NCBI GenBank assembly: GCA_025454405.1
Contig: JALOON010000085.1
Location: 1-43,287, forward strand
From: Oscillatoriaceae cyanobacterium Prado104
Lineage (GTDB): Bacteria > Cyanobacteriota > Cyanobacteriia > Cyanobacteriales > Microcoleaceae
Length of the DNA stretch: 43,287 nt
Direction of reading: 5' to 3'
This document shows, one piece after another, positions 31,903 through 39,857 of the stretch; positions within the stretch are counted from its first letter, which is position 1; each line of letters starts with the position of its first letter. The notes beneath the pieces are model-generated. The model was not told the DNA's origin. It made no database searches and saw only the letters and a program-made list of their open reading frames with translations. The position numbers and the translations under genes are program-made.

Positions 31903-32604
31903 ATGACTTTAAAAGCAGTTTTATTTGATTTTAATGGCGTGATTATTAATGACGAGTCGATTCACGAGCAAATCCTCGATCGATTGATGCTTGAGGAAAA
32001 TCTGCGCCTCAAACAGGGGGAGTTTCGAGAAGTTTGTTTGGGCAAGAGCGATCGCGCTTGCATCATCGAACTGTTCAACCGCCGGGGAAGATTTCTAACA
32101 GAAGCTTATCTCGATCGGCTGTTATTTCGCAAAGCGGAAGCTTACAAAACTGAATTAGATAGTTTGGAAACGCTGCCGATTTATCCGGGACTGGAAGAGT
32201 TTATTGATAAAGTTCGATCGGTCGGTTTGAAGATGGCTGTAGTTAGCGGGGCGGTGCGATCGGAAATAGAATTGGTGTTAAATCGAGCTGGTTTAACGGG
32301 TAACTTTGAGTTAATTGTGGCAGGCGATGACTTGACGGCAAGCAAACCCGAACCCGACGGCTATTTGCTAGCAGTAAAACGCCTCAACCAACTGTATCCC
32401 GCCTGGAACTTGCAACCGGGAGAATGTTTGGCGATTGAAGATACTTTTGCTGGAATTACAGCGGCGAAAAGAGCGGGAATTCCTGTAGCGGGAGTGAGTC
32501 ATACTTATCCGTTTCACATGCTCCACCGTCGAGCTAACTGGACGGTCGATCGCTTTGACGATCTAGAGTTGGATAGAGTGCAGGAGTTGTGTGCTTTAAG
32601 TTGA
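31903..32604 (+). CDS. HAD-superfamily hydrolase (beta-phosphoglucomutase-like), DxN variant
   Basis: A 233-residue HAD protein with the cap domain in the subfamily I position (about 17-85). Motif I is LFDFNGVIIND: nucleophile Asp9 is present, but the second, acid/base position is Asn11 and not Asp. Motif II is the Ser in VVSGA, motif III is the Lys in ASKPEPDGY, and motif IV is AIEDTFAGI. It starts at ATG 31903; in-frame codons further upstream translate the CTTCTTC repeat (FFLLPSS) and are not part of the protein. It has no Shine-Dalgarno sequence. The substrate is presumably a sugar phosphate or a similar small metabolite. Confidence 0.88.
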   Translation: MTLKAVLFDFNGVIINDESIHEQILDRLMLEENLRLKQGEFREVCLGKSDRACIIELFNRRGRFLTEAYLDRLLFRKAEAYKTELDSLETLPIYPGLEEFIDKVRSVGLKMAVVSGAVRSEIELVLNRAGLTGNFELIVAGDDLTASKPEPDGYLLAVKRLNQLYPAWNLQPGECLAIEDTFAGITAAKRAGIPVAGVSHTYPFHMLHRRANWTVDRFDDLELDRVQELCALS

Positions 32605-32660
32605 GCGCAATGTTAAATTGGCTGCGATCGGAATTATTTGGAATTATCCAGTGCGAGTGT

Positions 32661-32691
32661 CCCCGCTCGCGAAGGAAGCCAGCGAGCGGGG
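32661..32691. terminator. Hairpin between convergent genes
   Basis: CCCCGCTCGC (32661-32670) pairs perfectly with GCGAGCGGGG (32682-32691) around an 11-base loop. It lies between the HAD gene (plus) and the Cache-GAF kinase gene (minus), where a two-way terminator would be useful. It lacks a T-run, so it may equally be one of the GCTCGC palindromes seen elsewhere (for example near 18390-18410). Confidence 0.45.
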
Positions 32692-32811
32692 AAGCTATAA
32701 ATTATCGCCCAAATGCTTCACCCCTACATTAGATCGCAAATTTTGAGATTATTTTTACTAGATGTCTAATCGATCGCGAGTTCTGATGCTCGCACTCTCA
32801 TTTATCCAATT

Positions 32812-35286
32812 TCAGCCCGATCGAACCACTGAATTTTTATCTTCTTTTTTCTTGCTGGCTTCTTCCTTAGGATTGCTAATAGGAATTTCCACAGTAAACT
32901 GCGTCCCGCCACCGCGATTTTCAGCAACTCTGATGCTGCCACCGTGTCCGTCAACTACAATTTTGTAGCTAATAGCTAACCCCAAACCCGTGCCTTTGCC
33001 TACGGGCTTGGTAGTAAAAAATGGGTTGAAAATTTGCTCTTTCACGTTTTCGGGAATTCCCGGACCGTTATCGGCGATCGCCACTTTGAGAAACTTCACG
33101 CCATTTACTAAAATTATTCCGGTGGCAATTGTAATATTTTTCTCCTGGCGATCGCTCTCTTTTAAAGCATCGATCGCGTTGCTCAGCAAGTTCATAAATA
33201 CCTGATTTAACTGAGATGGATAGCATTCGAGCGCGGGAATTTTTCCGTATTTTTTAACTACCGAAATGCCTGTTTTCAACCCGTTGGAAAGCAGCAGCAA
33301 GGTATTGTCAATTCCTTCGTGAATGTCGGCCAGCTTTTTGTCAGCCTCATCGAGCCGAGAGAAATTGCGCAGGGAAAGAACTATATTGCGGATGCGTTCG
33401 GCTCCGATTTTCATGGAATTCATCATCTGCGGCAAATCTTCTTCGATAAATTCCAACTCAATTTCTTCGGTAAAATTTTCGATTTCTGGGGTAATTTCTG
33501 GGAAAGTTTCTCTGTACAATCTCACCAGTTTTAACAAATTTTCCGCATAGGTGCTAGTGTACGGTAAATTTGCAAAGATGAAGTTAACTGGATTATTAAT
33601 TTCGTGAGCAATCCCGGCTACCATTTGACCGAGAGAAGACATTTTTTCGTTTTGCACTAAATGAGCTTGGGTTTTCTTGAGTTCTGAGATCGTGCTGTGG
33701 AGCAGTTTTACTTGGTCTTGAGTTTGAGTGTAAAGGTGAGATTGAGTAATCGCGATCGCCAGTTGATCTGCAACAGCTTTTAACAGTTGAATTTCCTCGC
33801 CAATCCACAGCCAATGAGTAGCGCGAGTGCAAACTAAATAACCCTGCGGCTGGTTTTGCACCCGGACTGGGACGGCTAAATAGCTGTTAGGTTTTAATTT
33901 CAAAGGCTGATTTTTGCCTTCAGGAAAAATATCGCTACCAAGGATAATTGGCGAGCCAAATTCCAAGTGGGCTGACAAATCTCCTACAAAATCCGGGTCA
34001 AACTTGAGAATTTGTTTCGGATTCTCAGATTGACCGGATTCCCACAGAATTTGTAAGGTTTTTTGGTGCGGTTCGTACCAACCAAAACCTGCCCGTTCTA
34101 AATGCAGTAAATTTGCTATTTCTTCTACTGTACTTTGCACGATTTGGTCTAATTCTAGAGAAGCGCGAATCCGTCCCGAAATGCGGTTGAGCATAGCTTC
34201 TCGCTCGGCTTGAACGCGGTTTTGTTCGGAGGAATATATCAGCCAAATTGCTGCTAGGATGGCAGGCATTAGCAGTCCCCCGCCGATAAATGCTAACAGA
34301 TTTAAGGCTTGCAGTTGGGATTCAATATTATTGCGGGGAATGACTAAAGCCATCGACCAATCAACTTCATCGAGGGGAGCGTAGGCAACATAAACCCATT
34401 TGTTATCTATTTTCACCAGTTCGATACCGATCTGGCGAGCGGTCATGTGGCGCGAGATTTTTGCTAGTTCCGGGTCTTTTGAATTGACAAAGCTTGCTGT
34501 CGGTCGATCGAGATTTCCTGTTAAGTTAGATTTGGGGTGGACGATGGGTACTCCTTCAGAATTGAGTGCAAAAGCATAACTATCCGAACCGTACAGCAAG
34601 TTGTTCGTCACACTGATTATTCTATCCAGTCTAATGCTGCCTGTAAGAACTCCAATTACTCGATCGGGACTGGGTGGCAATGCCCACAGCGGGGTAGAAA
34701 TTATAATCGAGGGAATCTGCGAAGCGCGGCCGATGAGGGGGTCAGAAACATTTGTATTTCCTGCCATTGACTTTTGAAAATATTTGCGGTCAGTGACGTT
34801 CCCACTATTGCCTAAAGTGTTGCGCAAAAAACCGTTTTGCTGAACCATTGACAGGACAAAAAATTCTTTTAGCCTGTAGGTTTCTCCTTGCAACAACGGT
34901 TCAACCAATTGCCAATCGAGAGTGCGAATGGTGGGAGAGTAAGCGATACTTTCGATTTCTGCTTTGCGGTTGCTGAGCCAGCGATCGATTTCTTCGGTGC
35001 CTTGTTGTAGTTTTAATAGCACTATTTGCTTGGAATTGTCGAGTATCAATCCGCGCACAAAAAAATAGCTGAGGCAAGCCGTAGCGCTAATTGTTACAGC
35101 CGTACTTCCCAGAATTAACAGGGTTAGCAAGTGGCGGCGCTGCCGTCTGTGTTCCCAAAGACTGTGCAATTGCTGCCAGCGCGATTGAGCGCCACCGCTG
35201 AGATTTTGCCAAAATTGGCGCAGCTTTTTCTGGGGATTGGCCTGCGAGGCGGATAAGGTGCAGGATTGATTGGCTCGGTTTTGCAT
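32812..35286 (-). CDS. Membrane sensor histidine kinase: dCache-GAF-HisKA-HATPase
   Basis: An 824-residue sensor kinase. A cytoplasmic N-tail is followed by a membrane segment (about 53-77), a periplasmic double-Cache sensor (about 78-335, with the pattern DRKYFQKSMAGNTNVSDPLIG and WALPPSPDRVIGVLTGSIRLDRI) and a second membrane segment (about 338-362). Inside are a GAF domain (about 378-540), a HisKA domain (His near 560 in VAGIAHEINNPVNFI) and an HATPase (NLLSNAIDAL, DNGPGIP, FTTKPVGKGTGLGL). The ATG at 35286 (MQNRANQS) is used; a TTG two codons earlier is possible. The acidic linker between HisKA and HATPase (ENFTEEIELEFIEEDLPQ) is typical of this cyanobacterial group. No response regulator is adjacent, so the partner is elsewhere. 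The ligand is probably a small organic molecule. Confidence 0.93.
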   Translation of the reverse strand: MQNRANQSCTLSASQANPQKKLRQFWQNLSGGAQSRWQQLHSLWEHRRQRRHLLTLLILGSTAVTISATACLSYFFVRGLILDNSKQIVLLKLQQGTEEIDRWLSNRKAEIESIAYSPTIRTLDWQLVEPLLQGETYRLKEFFVLSMVQQNGFLRNTLGNSGNVTDRKYFQKSMAGNTNVSDPLIGRASQIPSIIISTPLWALPPSPDRVIGVLTGSIRLDRIISVTNNLLYGSDSYAFALNSEGVPIVHPKSNLTGNLDRPTASFVNSKDPELAKISRHMTARQIGIELVKIDNKWVYVAYAPLDEVDWSMALVIPRNNIESQLQALNLLAFIGGGLLMPAILAAIWLIYSSEQNRVQAEREAMLNRISGRIRASLELDQIVQSTVEEIANLLHLERAGFGWYEPHQKTLQILWESGQSENPKQILKFDPDFVGDLSAHLEFGSPIILGSDIFPEGKNQPLKLKPNSYLAVPVRVQNQPQGYLVCTRATHWLWIGEEIQLLKAVADQLAIAITQSHLYTQTQDQVKLLHSTISELKKTQAHLVQNEKMSSLGQMVAGIAHEINNPVNFIFANLPYTSTYAENLLKLVRLYRETFPEITPEIENFTEEIELEFIEEDLPQMMNSMKIGAERIRNIVLSLRNFSRLDEADKKLADIHEGIDNTLLLLSNGLKTGISVVKKYGKIPALECYPSQLNQVFMNLLSNAIDALKESDRQEKNITIATGIILVNGVKFLKVAIADNGPGIPENVKEQIFNPFFTTKPVGKGTGLGLAISYKIVVDGHGGSIRVAENRGGGTQFTVEIPISNPKEEASKKKEDKNSVVRSG

Positions 35287-35742
35287 CGTCAAATATTCTC
35301 TCTGAAGTCAGAGTCAAGGAATTTGAAATCCTCGACCTAATTTAGCTTCGATTCGCAATGGCGATCGTAAATTTTCCTGCTGTCAATCTGCATTTAACTT
35401 CTCTAGGAGGCACTCCGAAAAAAGGGCGGGGTTCACAAAAAATGTCGGACTTTCGTCGTTTATTTCTCTGAACAACCCAGTTTCTATAGTATAGATGCGT
35501 CCCGGACTGTTCTATTCAAATTTTTTTTGATTTTACTGTTTAATGTGGTTCGAGTTAAAATTTAAAGCTAATGACTAAGCTGATTTTTATGGCTAATTTG
35601 CGATATCTTTAATATCTATCTCTTTTGTATAACAGAATCATTGCAAATAACACAGAGAAAGTACGGAGTTTTCTGACTGACAAATGTATTGCGGTCTCAG
35701 GGGAAATACGGATTGACAAAATCGCAAGCTTGAGTTGCAATC

Positions 35743-36468
35743 TCACTGAGAAATTTTATTTTCTAAAACTTTTTTAGCAAAGCGAGTCACGTAAACGGTA
35801 AGGGCAATCGTGGCGAGCAAACCAACACCGTAGAGGGCCCATTCTGCTGCTGTGCGCGATCGCCCTCCAGTCCCAATTGCTGCCAAACTTCCCGCCAGAG
35901 AACCGATATAAACATACATTACAGTACCGGGGATCATACCGATCCAAGAGGCGAAAAAATAATCTTTGAGCGATACCTGGGTAACTCCAAAAGCATAGTT
36001 AAGCAAATTAAACGGAAAAATCGGAGACAGCCTAGTTAACAAAACAATTTTCCATCCTTCTTGCTTGACTGCTTCATCGATAGCTTGAAATTTTTGATTG
36101 CCTTCGATTTGTTTGGCAACCCACTCGCGAGTTAAATAGCGACCCGCCAAAAAAGCGCAAGTAGCGCCTAAAATAGAGCCCAGAGAAACGCAAACCGAAC
36201 CGCCGACAACTCCGAATAAAACTCCCGCACCGAGAGTCAGCAAAGAACCGGGAACAAACAGCACCGTTGCCAGAATATAAATTACAATAAAAGCAACAGG
36301 ACCCCAAGGGCCGAAACTCGCGATCGACTCCAGCGCATTTTTAATCACACCTTGAAAGTTAAAAACCCTTGCCGCCGCAATTAAAGCCACAGCCAAAACA
36401 ACCCCTAAAATTAACTTCCACTTATTTGAAGGCGATCGATTTTTACCCTGCTGTTGCCGATCGTTCAT
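35743..36468 (-). CDS. TVP38/TMEM64-family membrane protein (VTT domain)
   Basis: A 241-residue polytopic protein with the VTT/SNARE-associated domain: ATVLFVPGSLLTLGAGVLFG, GATCAFLAGRYLTREWV, VLLTRLSPIFPFNLLNYAFG and ASWIGMIPGTVMYVYIGS. The start at 36468 (MNDRQQQGKN) has a strong AGGAGG eight bases upstream; the longer open frame to 36564 only translates heptamer repeats. It lies after the ArsS-type radical SAM gene on the same strand, separated by about 160 bp of repeats. This pairing recurs in cyanobacteria as far as I recall, and may point to a transport step for the radical SAM product. The family is thought to act in membrane lipid or small-solute handling. Confidence 0.9.
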   Translation of the reverse strand: MNDRQQQGKNRSPSNKWKLILGVVLAVALIAAARVFNFQGVIKNALESIASFGPWGPVAFIVIYILATVLFVPGSLLTLGAGVLFGVVGGSVCVSLGSILGATCAFLAGRYLTREWVAKQIEGNQKFQAIDEAVKQEGWKIVLLTRLSPIFPFNLLNYAFGVTQVSLKDYFFASWIGMIPGTVMYVYIGSLAGSLAAIGTGGRSRTAAEWALYGVGLLATIALTVYVTRFAKKVLENKISQ

Positions 36469-36485
36469 TATCAAACCTCCTATAA

Positions 36486-36628
36486 CAGTTGACAGTTGAC
36501 AGTTGGTAAGGAGTTTTGAGTTTTGAATTTTGAGTTGTGAGTTAAAGACATTTCTGAATTTCAAAACTCAAAACTTAAAACTCAGAACTTTCCCTCTCCC
36601 TCTCTCCCCCTCTCCCCCTCTTCCTTCA
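36486..36628. repeat. Heptamer repeats and the second copy of the 38-bp CT tract
   Basis: (GACAGTT)n at 36487-36504, TTTTGAG/AAAACTC blocks at 36507-36590 that can pair with each other, and the 38-bp pyrimidine tract at 36591-36628, identical to 7002-7039. All lie between the radical SAM gene and the TVP38 gene. Confidence 0.8.
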
Positions 36629-36630
36629 AA

Positions 36631-37614
36631 TTAAATCAAACTACCGCCGCAGCTCGAACCGCAACCAGCAGTACAGCCGTAACAATAAGCAGCCGTTTGC
36701 ACCTCTTGAATCAAATCCAAACTCCCAAATTCTAGCAATTTAGCCACCGTTATTTTTTCCCCGCTGGCAGTTTTGGCAGGCAAATTTTCCATCTGGTTGA
36801 AATCGCAATCGTAGACATTGCCCAAATAGTCGATCGACAGTTCATTGCGGCACATTAAATGTTCCACAGTACCGGGATTAAAATTATCTTCTAAAAATCC
36901 CAAATAAGGCTCGTGCTGTTGTTTGCGTTCCAACTGCAGCTTGGTTCTGCCAACGGGCAGATTGGTAATTGTGAAGAGTCGATCGAAATAAATCCCAAAA
37001 TGTTCTGCCAAATAAGCCTTGTAATCTCGCTCTAACTTGCTTTGTTCCGGTGCTAGCGAAAACTTATCCGCCGGCACTTGCGGGTTGTAAACCAAATCCA
37101 AAATTAAATTAGGGTTTGTCCCGTATCCCAATTGATTCAACTTTTGCAGTGCCAGAATCGAACTGTCAAAAACGCCTTTGCCGCGCATTTTGTCAACATT
37201 ATCAGCCATGTAACAAGGCAGCGAAGCAACAATTCTTAGTTGATGTTGCGCGCAGTATTCGGGAATATCTTCAAACCCAGGCTCAAAATAAATCGTTAAA
37301 TTAGAACGGACGATTACCTCTTTTCCTGTGGCTTTAGCAGCTTCCGCCAGCGGTTTAAAACCGTAAAGCATTTCCGGCGCGCCGCCCGTGAGGTCAACTG
37401 TTTGAATTTGAGGGAAACGGCGAATGATTTTAATTAATTGTTCGCAAATTTCGGGGGAAAGTTCTTCGGTGCGCTTCGGGCTGGCTTCGACGTGACAGTG
37501 AGTGCAGGCGAGATTGCAGCGCTTGCCCAGATTGATTTGCAAAACAGTGATTTGCTGCTTGGTTAAAGCCGAGCTTAATTTGTTTTTGAAGGGCGTTACT
37601 GCGGTTTGAATCAT
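36631..37614 (-). CDS. arsS: Radical SAM protein, ArsS-type (DUF3641 C-terminus)
   Basis: A 327-residue radical SAM enzyme. The cluster motif CNLACTHC (Cys33, Cys37, Cys40) is followed by VDLTGGAPEMLYGF, the SAM-binding GGE-type region. The C-terminal half is the DUF3641 part with MCRNELSIDYLGNVYDCDFNQM and a Cys-rich end, CYGCTAGCGSSCGGSLI. This is the architecture of ArsS, which adds the deoxyadenosyl group to dimethylarsenite on the route to arsenosugars. It starts at ATG 37614 (MIQTAVTPF). No arsM lies in the window, and the only methyltransferase here (30810) is of another group, so the arsenic role rests on family similarity. Confidence 0.85.
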   Translation of the reverse strand: MIQTAVTPFKNKLSSALTKQQITVLQINLGKRCNLACTHCHVEASPKRTEELSPEICEQLIKIIRRFPQIQTVDLTGGAPEMLYGFKPLAEAAKATGKEVIVRSNLTIYFEPGFEDIPEYCAQHQLRIVASLPCYMADNVDKMRGKGVFDSSILALQKLNQLGYGTNPNLILDLVYNPQVPADKFSLAPEQSKLERDYKAYLAEHFGIYFDRLFTITNLPVGRTKLQLERKQQHEPYLGFLEDNFNPGTVEHLMCRNELSIDYLGNVYDCDFNQMENLPAKTASGEKITVAKLLEFGSLDLIQEVQTAAYCYGCTAGCGSSCGGSLI

Positions 37615-37802
37615 GTGTTGTGTCAGATCCAGTTATATGGAAACTACACTATAGCACGATCGGGCGATCGAACTGCACAAATAAACCGATTTATTTAAGG
37701 GTAAAGTGTACCGGAGGAGAGTTACACTTAGTGTCAAAACCACCTCAAATCCATTCATAGATTGCTGTTTAACCATTAAATTTCGATAAGGGACACGCTT
37801 CG

Positions 37803-37831
37803 TTCAACTCTCAATTTTATTGAGAGTTGAA
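37803..37831. repeat. Perfect 13-bp hairpin with TTT loop
   Basis: TTCAACTCTCAAT (37803-37815) and ATTGAGAGTTGAA (37819-37831) form a near-ideal hairpin in the 391-bp gap between the DUF2079 gene and arsS, both on the minus strand. A second small hairpin, AAGTGTA..TACACTT, lies at 37704-37729. Neither has a T-run, and they may be structural or regulatory for arsS. A short CT/GA-rich stretch at 37910-37980 fills the remainder. Confidence 0.6.
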
Positions 37832-38005
37832 TTTTGAACGATCGAGAAGGACATTGATATTTTAATTCAGAATTTTAGCACAGCTAAAATTCGAGAATGA
37901 AACAGCCCTGGGGGAGAGGGGGGGTCGAAGAATTTTTCTTCCTTATTCCTTTATACTTCTTCCCTCTTTCTTCGTGTCAACTGTTAAGTCTTGCTTCTTG
38001 TTAGC

Positions 38006-39730
38006 TTAAGCAGCGGTGCGTTTGAATAGTAAAACTTCATTTTGCTGATAAATCAATTTAAATGCCGGAGAATCTTTAAGCTGCTTTGCCAAACTCTCGC
38101 CAAGTTTCGCAGTATCGGGCCAGGGATGTCGCAAGTTGAATAATATGTATTCAAATTCAGCTAAATTTGTTTGGAGTGAAACTTGGGAAAGTAATTTTAC
38201 TGTAGGGCGGTGGGCAAATTGAGGGGCAAGTCTATTATCTGTTAAAATACTGCTTTGGGGTCGTATTTGGGCGATCGCCTCCCGCGTAGCTTGCCAGGTA
38301 TCCAGTCTATTTAAGTACAGAAAAAAGTCTTTGTACTCGCCCAAAAACAAGAAAATCATTAACGACCAAATTATTATTGCTTTAGGCAGTTTAATTCCCA
38401 GCCACAGCTTGGGAAACTTGAGATTTTTAAATGATAAACTTGATATTTTTTGGTGCTGAGATTTTGGCAAAATAGCAGATTTTAAAAACTGTTGTTCGTT
38501 GCCTTTTTCATCTTCTTCGCTGGAGGTTAGGCAGAAACCAGGTTTTTTTGCGAAAATATCGGCATCCTCGCCTTTAGTATCAAAAAACCCGGTTTCTTTA
38601 GACTTGATGCGCAAATCTTCTAGATTCTCGGTTGTTTCTGCCATTTGATTTGCTGCCGATCGCGCGATCGCAGCTAAAATTAAAAATGGTACGATCGGGA
38701 TTGAATACTGATAGGCTAAACTGCGTTGAAATGGCAAGTCAGATAGGCTGTTGATGAAGATTGTCGGAATTGCTGGAATTAGCCCTGTTAAGTATCCCAA
38801 CCCGATTTTGCGAGAGGGCAACAGCAACCAAAACACGGGCAAAGTTAGGCTAAATAAATATTTTAAAGTATCAAAGGAAATGATTTTTCCCAATACTAAC
38901 TGCGGTTTTAATACGAGATTTAGAGCAATTTCCAGTACGGAGTTGCCTAAATATCCGTAACGCCCGACTCCAGCAACTTCGCTACCGCTAAAGTAGGGAA
39001 TGATTTTCCCAGAAGCAATAAAAAACCAAGCCGTACCTAGCAAAAGCGCGAGCGTCCCAAACCGCATCTTTTTCTCGCAAAATAACAGCCAACAACCCAT
39101 TGCTGCCACGGTGAGAGACAAAACAGCCTTGCAGCTCAAAATTAACAGAATAGCGCTGCAAAACCAAGCAAATTTATTTAAACGCGCTGCCAAAATTGCT
39201 GCCAAAAGTGCTGGTAAAGCAATGACTTCCGGGTGAAAGTCAAATAAATTGATGTTAAATACAACTGGATACAGCAAATAAATAAATGCGATCGCGCTCG
39301 ATTCTTCACGATTCAAACCGGACAAACACGCTAAACTCCAACTAGGCCAAGCGCCCGATGACAAAGCAACTGCTTGTACCAAAAACAGCCAGTGTACGTT
39401 CGGATAAATTTTGTACAACAAAGCTAGCAGATAATGGACGATCGCGGCGTGATCGCCCAAAATATGCATCTGCATCAAAGAAGAAAAAGGCGTTTGATTT
39501 TGAGAGATTAAATAAATAGCTTGGTCGAAGATTCCCAAATCGAAAGCGGTGGATTGGAATAAAGCGTGCCGCACAGTGCTAGACAAAAACAAAATTGCCA
39601 CAGCAGCCGCGATCGTCCAAACCAGACTCGACGTTAACTGCAATCTACCTTCTTGCATATTTTCGCCGATCGAGACCCTGCTGCCCTCATTAGGATCGGT
39701 AGGATCGGTAAAATTTTCTCCATTCTGCAT
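38006..39730 (-). CDS. DUF2079 polytopic membrane protein with an in-frame repeat insertion
   Basis: About 574 residues, with ten or more membrane segments. DUF2079 hallmarks are present: the N-terminal DLGIFDQAIY, the LGDHAAIVHYLLALLYKI block and NLFDFHPEVIALPALLAA. The family resembles membrane glycosyltransferases of the GT-C type, with a lumenal or periplasmic loop holding acidic residues. ATG 39730 (MQNGENFTD) is used; TTG 39757, GTG 39742 and ATG 39658 (MQEGRLQL) are alternatives, and none has a clear ribosome site. Residues about 378-400 (SKETGFFDTKGEDADIFAKK) are a translated copy of the intergenic AACCCGGTTTCT palindrome. They form part of a hydrophilic, low-complexity stretch before the last membrane segment. 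The frame is not broken. Confidence 0.82.
   Translation of the reverse strand: MQNGENFTDPTDPNEGSRVSIGENMQEGRLQLTSSLVWTIAAAVAILFLSSTVRHALFQSTAFDLGIFDQAIYLISQNQTPFSSLMQMHILGDHAAIVHYLLALLYKIYPNVHWLFLVQAVALSSGAWPSWSLACLSGLNREESSAIAFIYLLYPVVFNINLFDFHPEVIALPALLAAILAARLNKFAWFCSAILLILSCKAVLSLTVAAMGCWLLFCEKKMRFGTLALLLGTAWFFIASGKIIPYFSGSEVAGVGRYGYLGNSVLEIALNLVLKPQLVLGKIISFDTLKYLFSLTLPVFWLLLPSRKIGLGYLTGLIPAIPTIFINSLSDLPFQRSLAYQYSIPIVPFLILAAIARSAANQMAETTENLEDLRIKSKETGFFDTKGEDADIFAKKPGFCLTSSEEDEKGNEQQFLKSAILPKSQHQKISSLSFKNLKFPKLWLGIKLPKAIIIWSLMIFLFLGEYKDFFLYLNRLDTWQATREAIAQIRPQSSILTDNRLAPQFAHRPTVKLLSQVSLQTNLAEFEYILFNLRHPWPDTAKLGESLAKQLKDSPAFKLIYQQNEVLLFKRTAA
38530..38599. repeat. 70-bp AACCCGGTTTCT palindromic repeat inside the DUF2079 gene
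   Basis: Read on the minus strand it begins AAAGAAACCGGGTTTTTT and ends GCAAAAAAACCTGGTTTCTG. In the middle it shares GGATGC(C/-)(G/A)ATATT with the 68-bp unit at 20092-20159. The arms can pair as a long hairpin. It has been captured within the reading frame and supplies residues about 378-400 of the protein. Confidence 0.7.
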
Positions 39731-39857
39731 GAAATCTGGCACTACCTGACCGCTCAAAAAACAATTCCCTCAAATCTGCTTGCCGCGTCCTATTGAACCG
39801 TTAATTTTAGTCCCCGCAATCGTAATATTAGAATAATCCACAAAACATTAAAAAATT

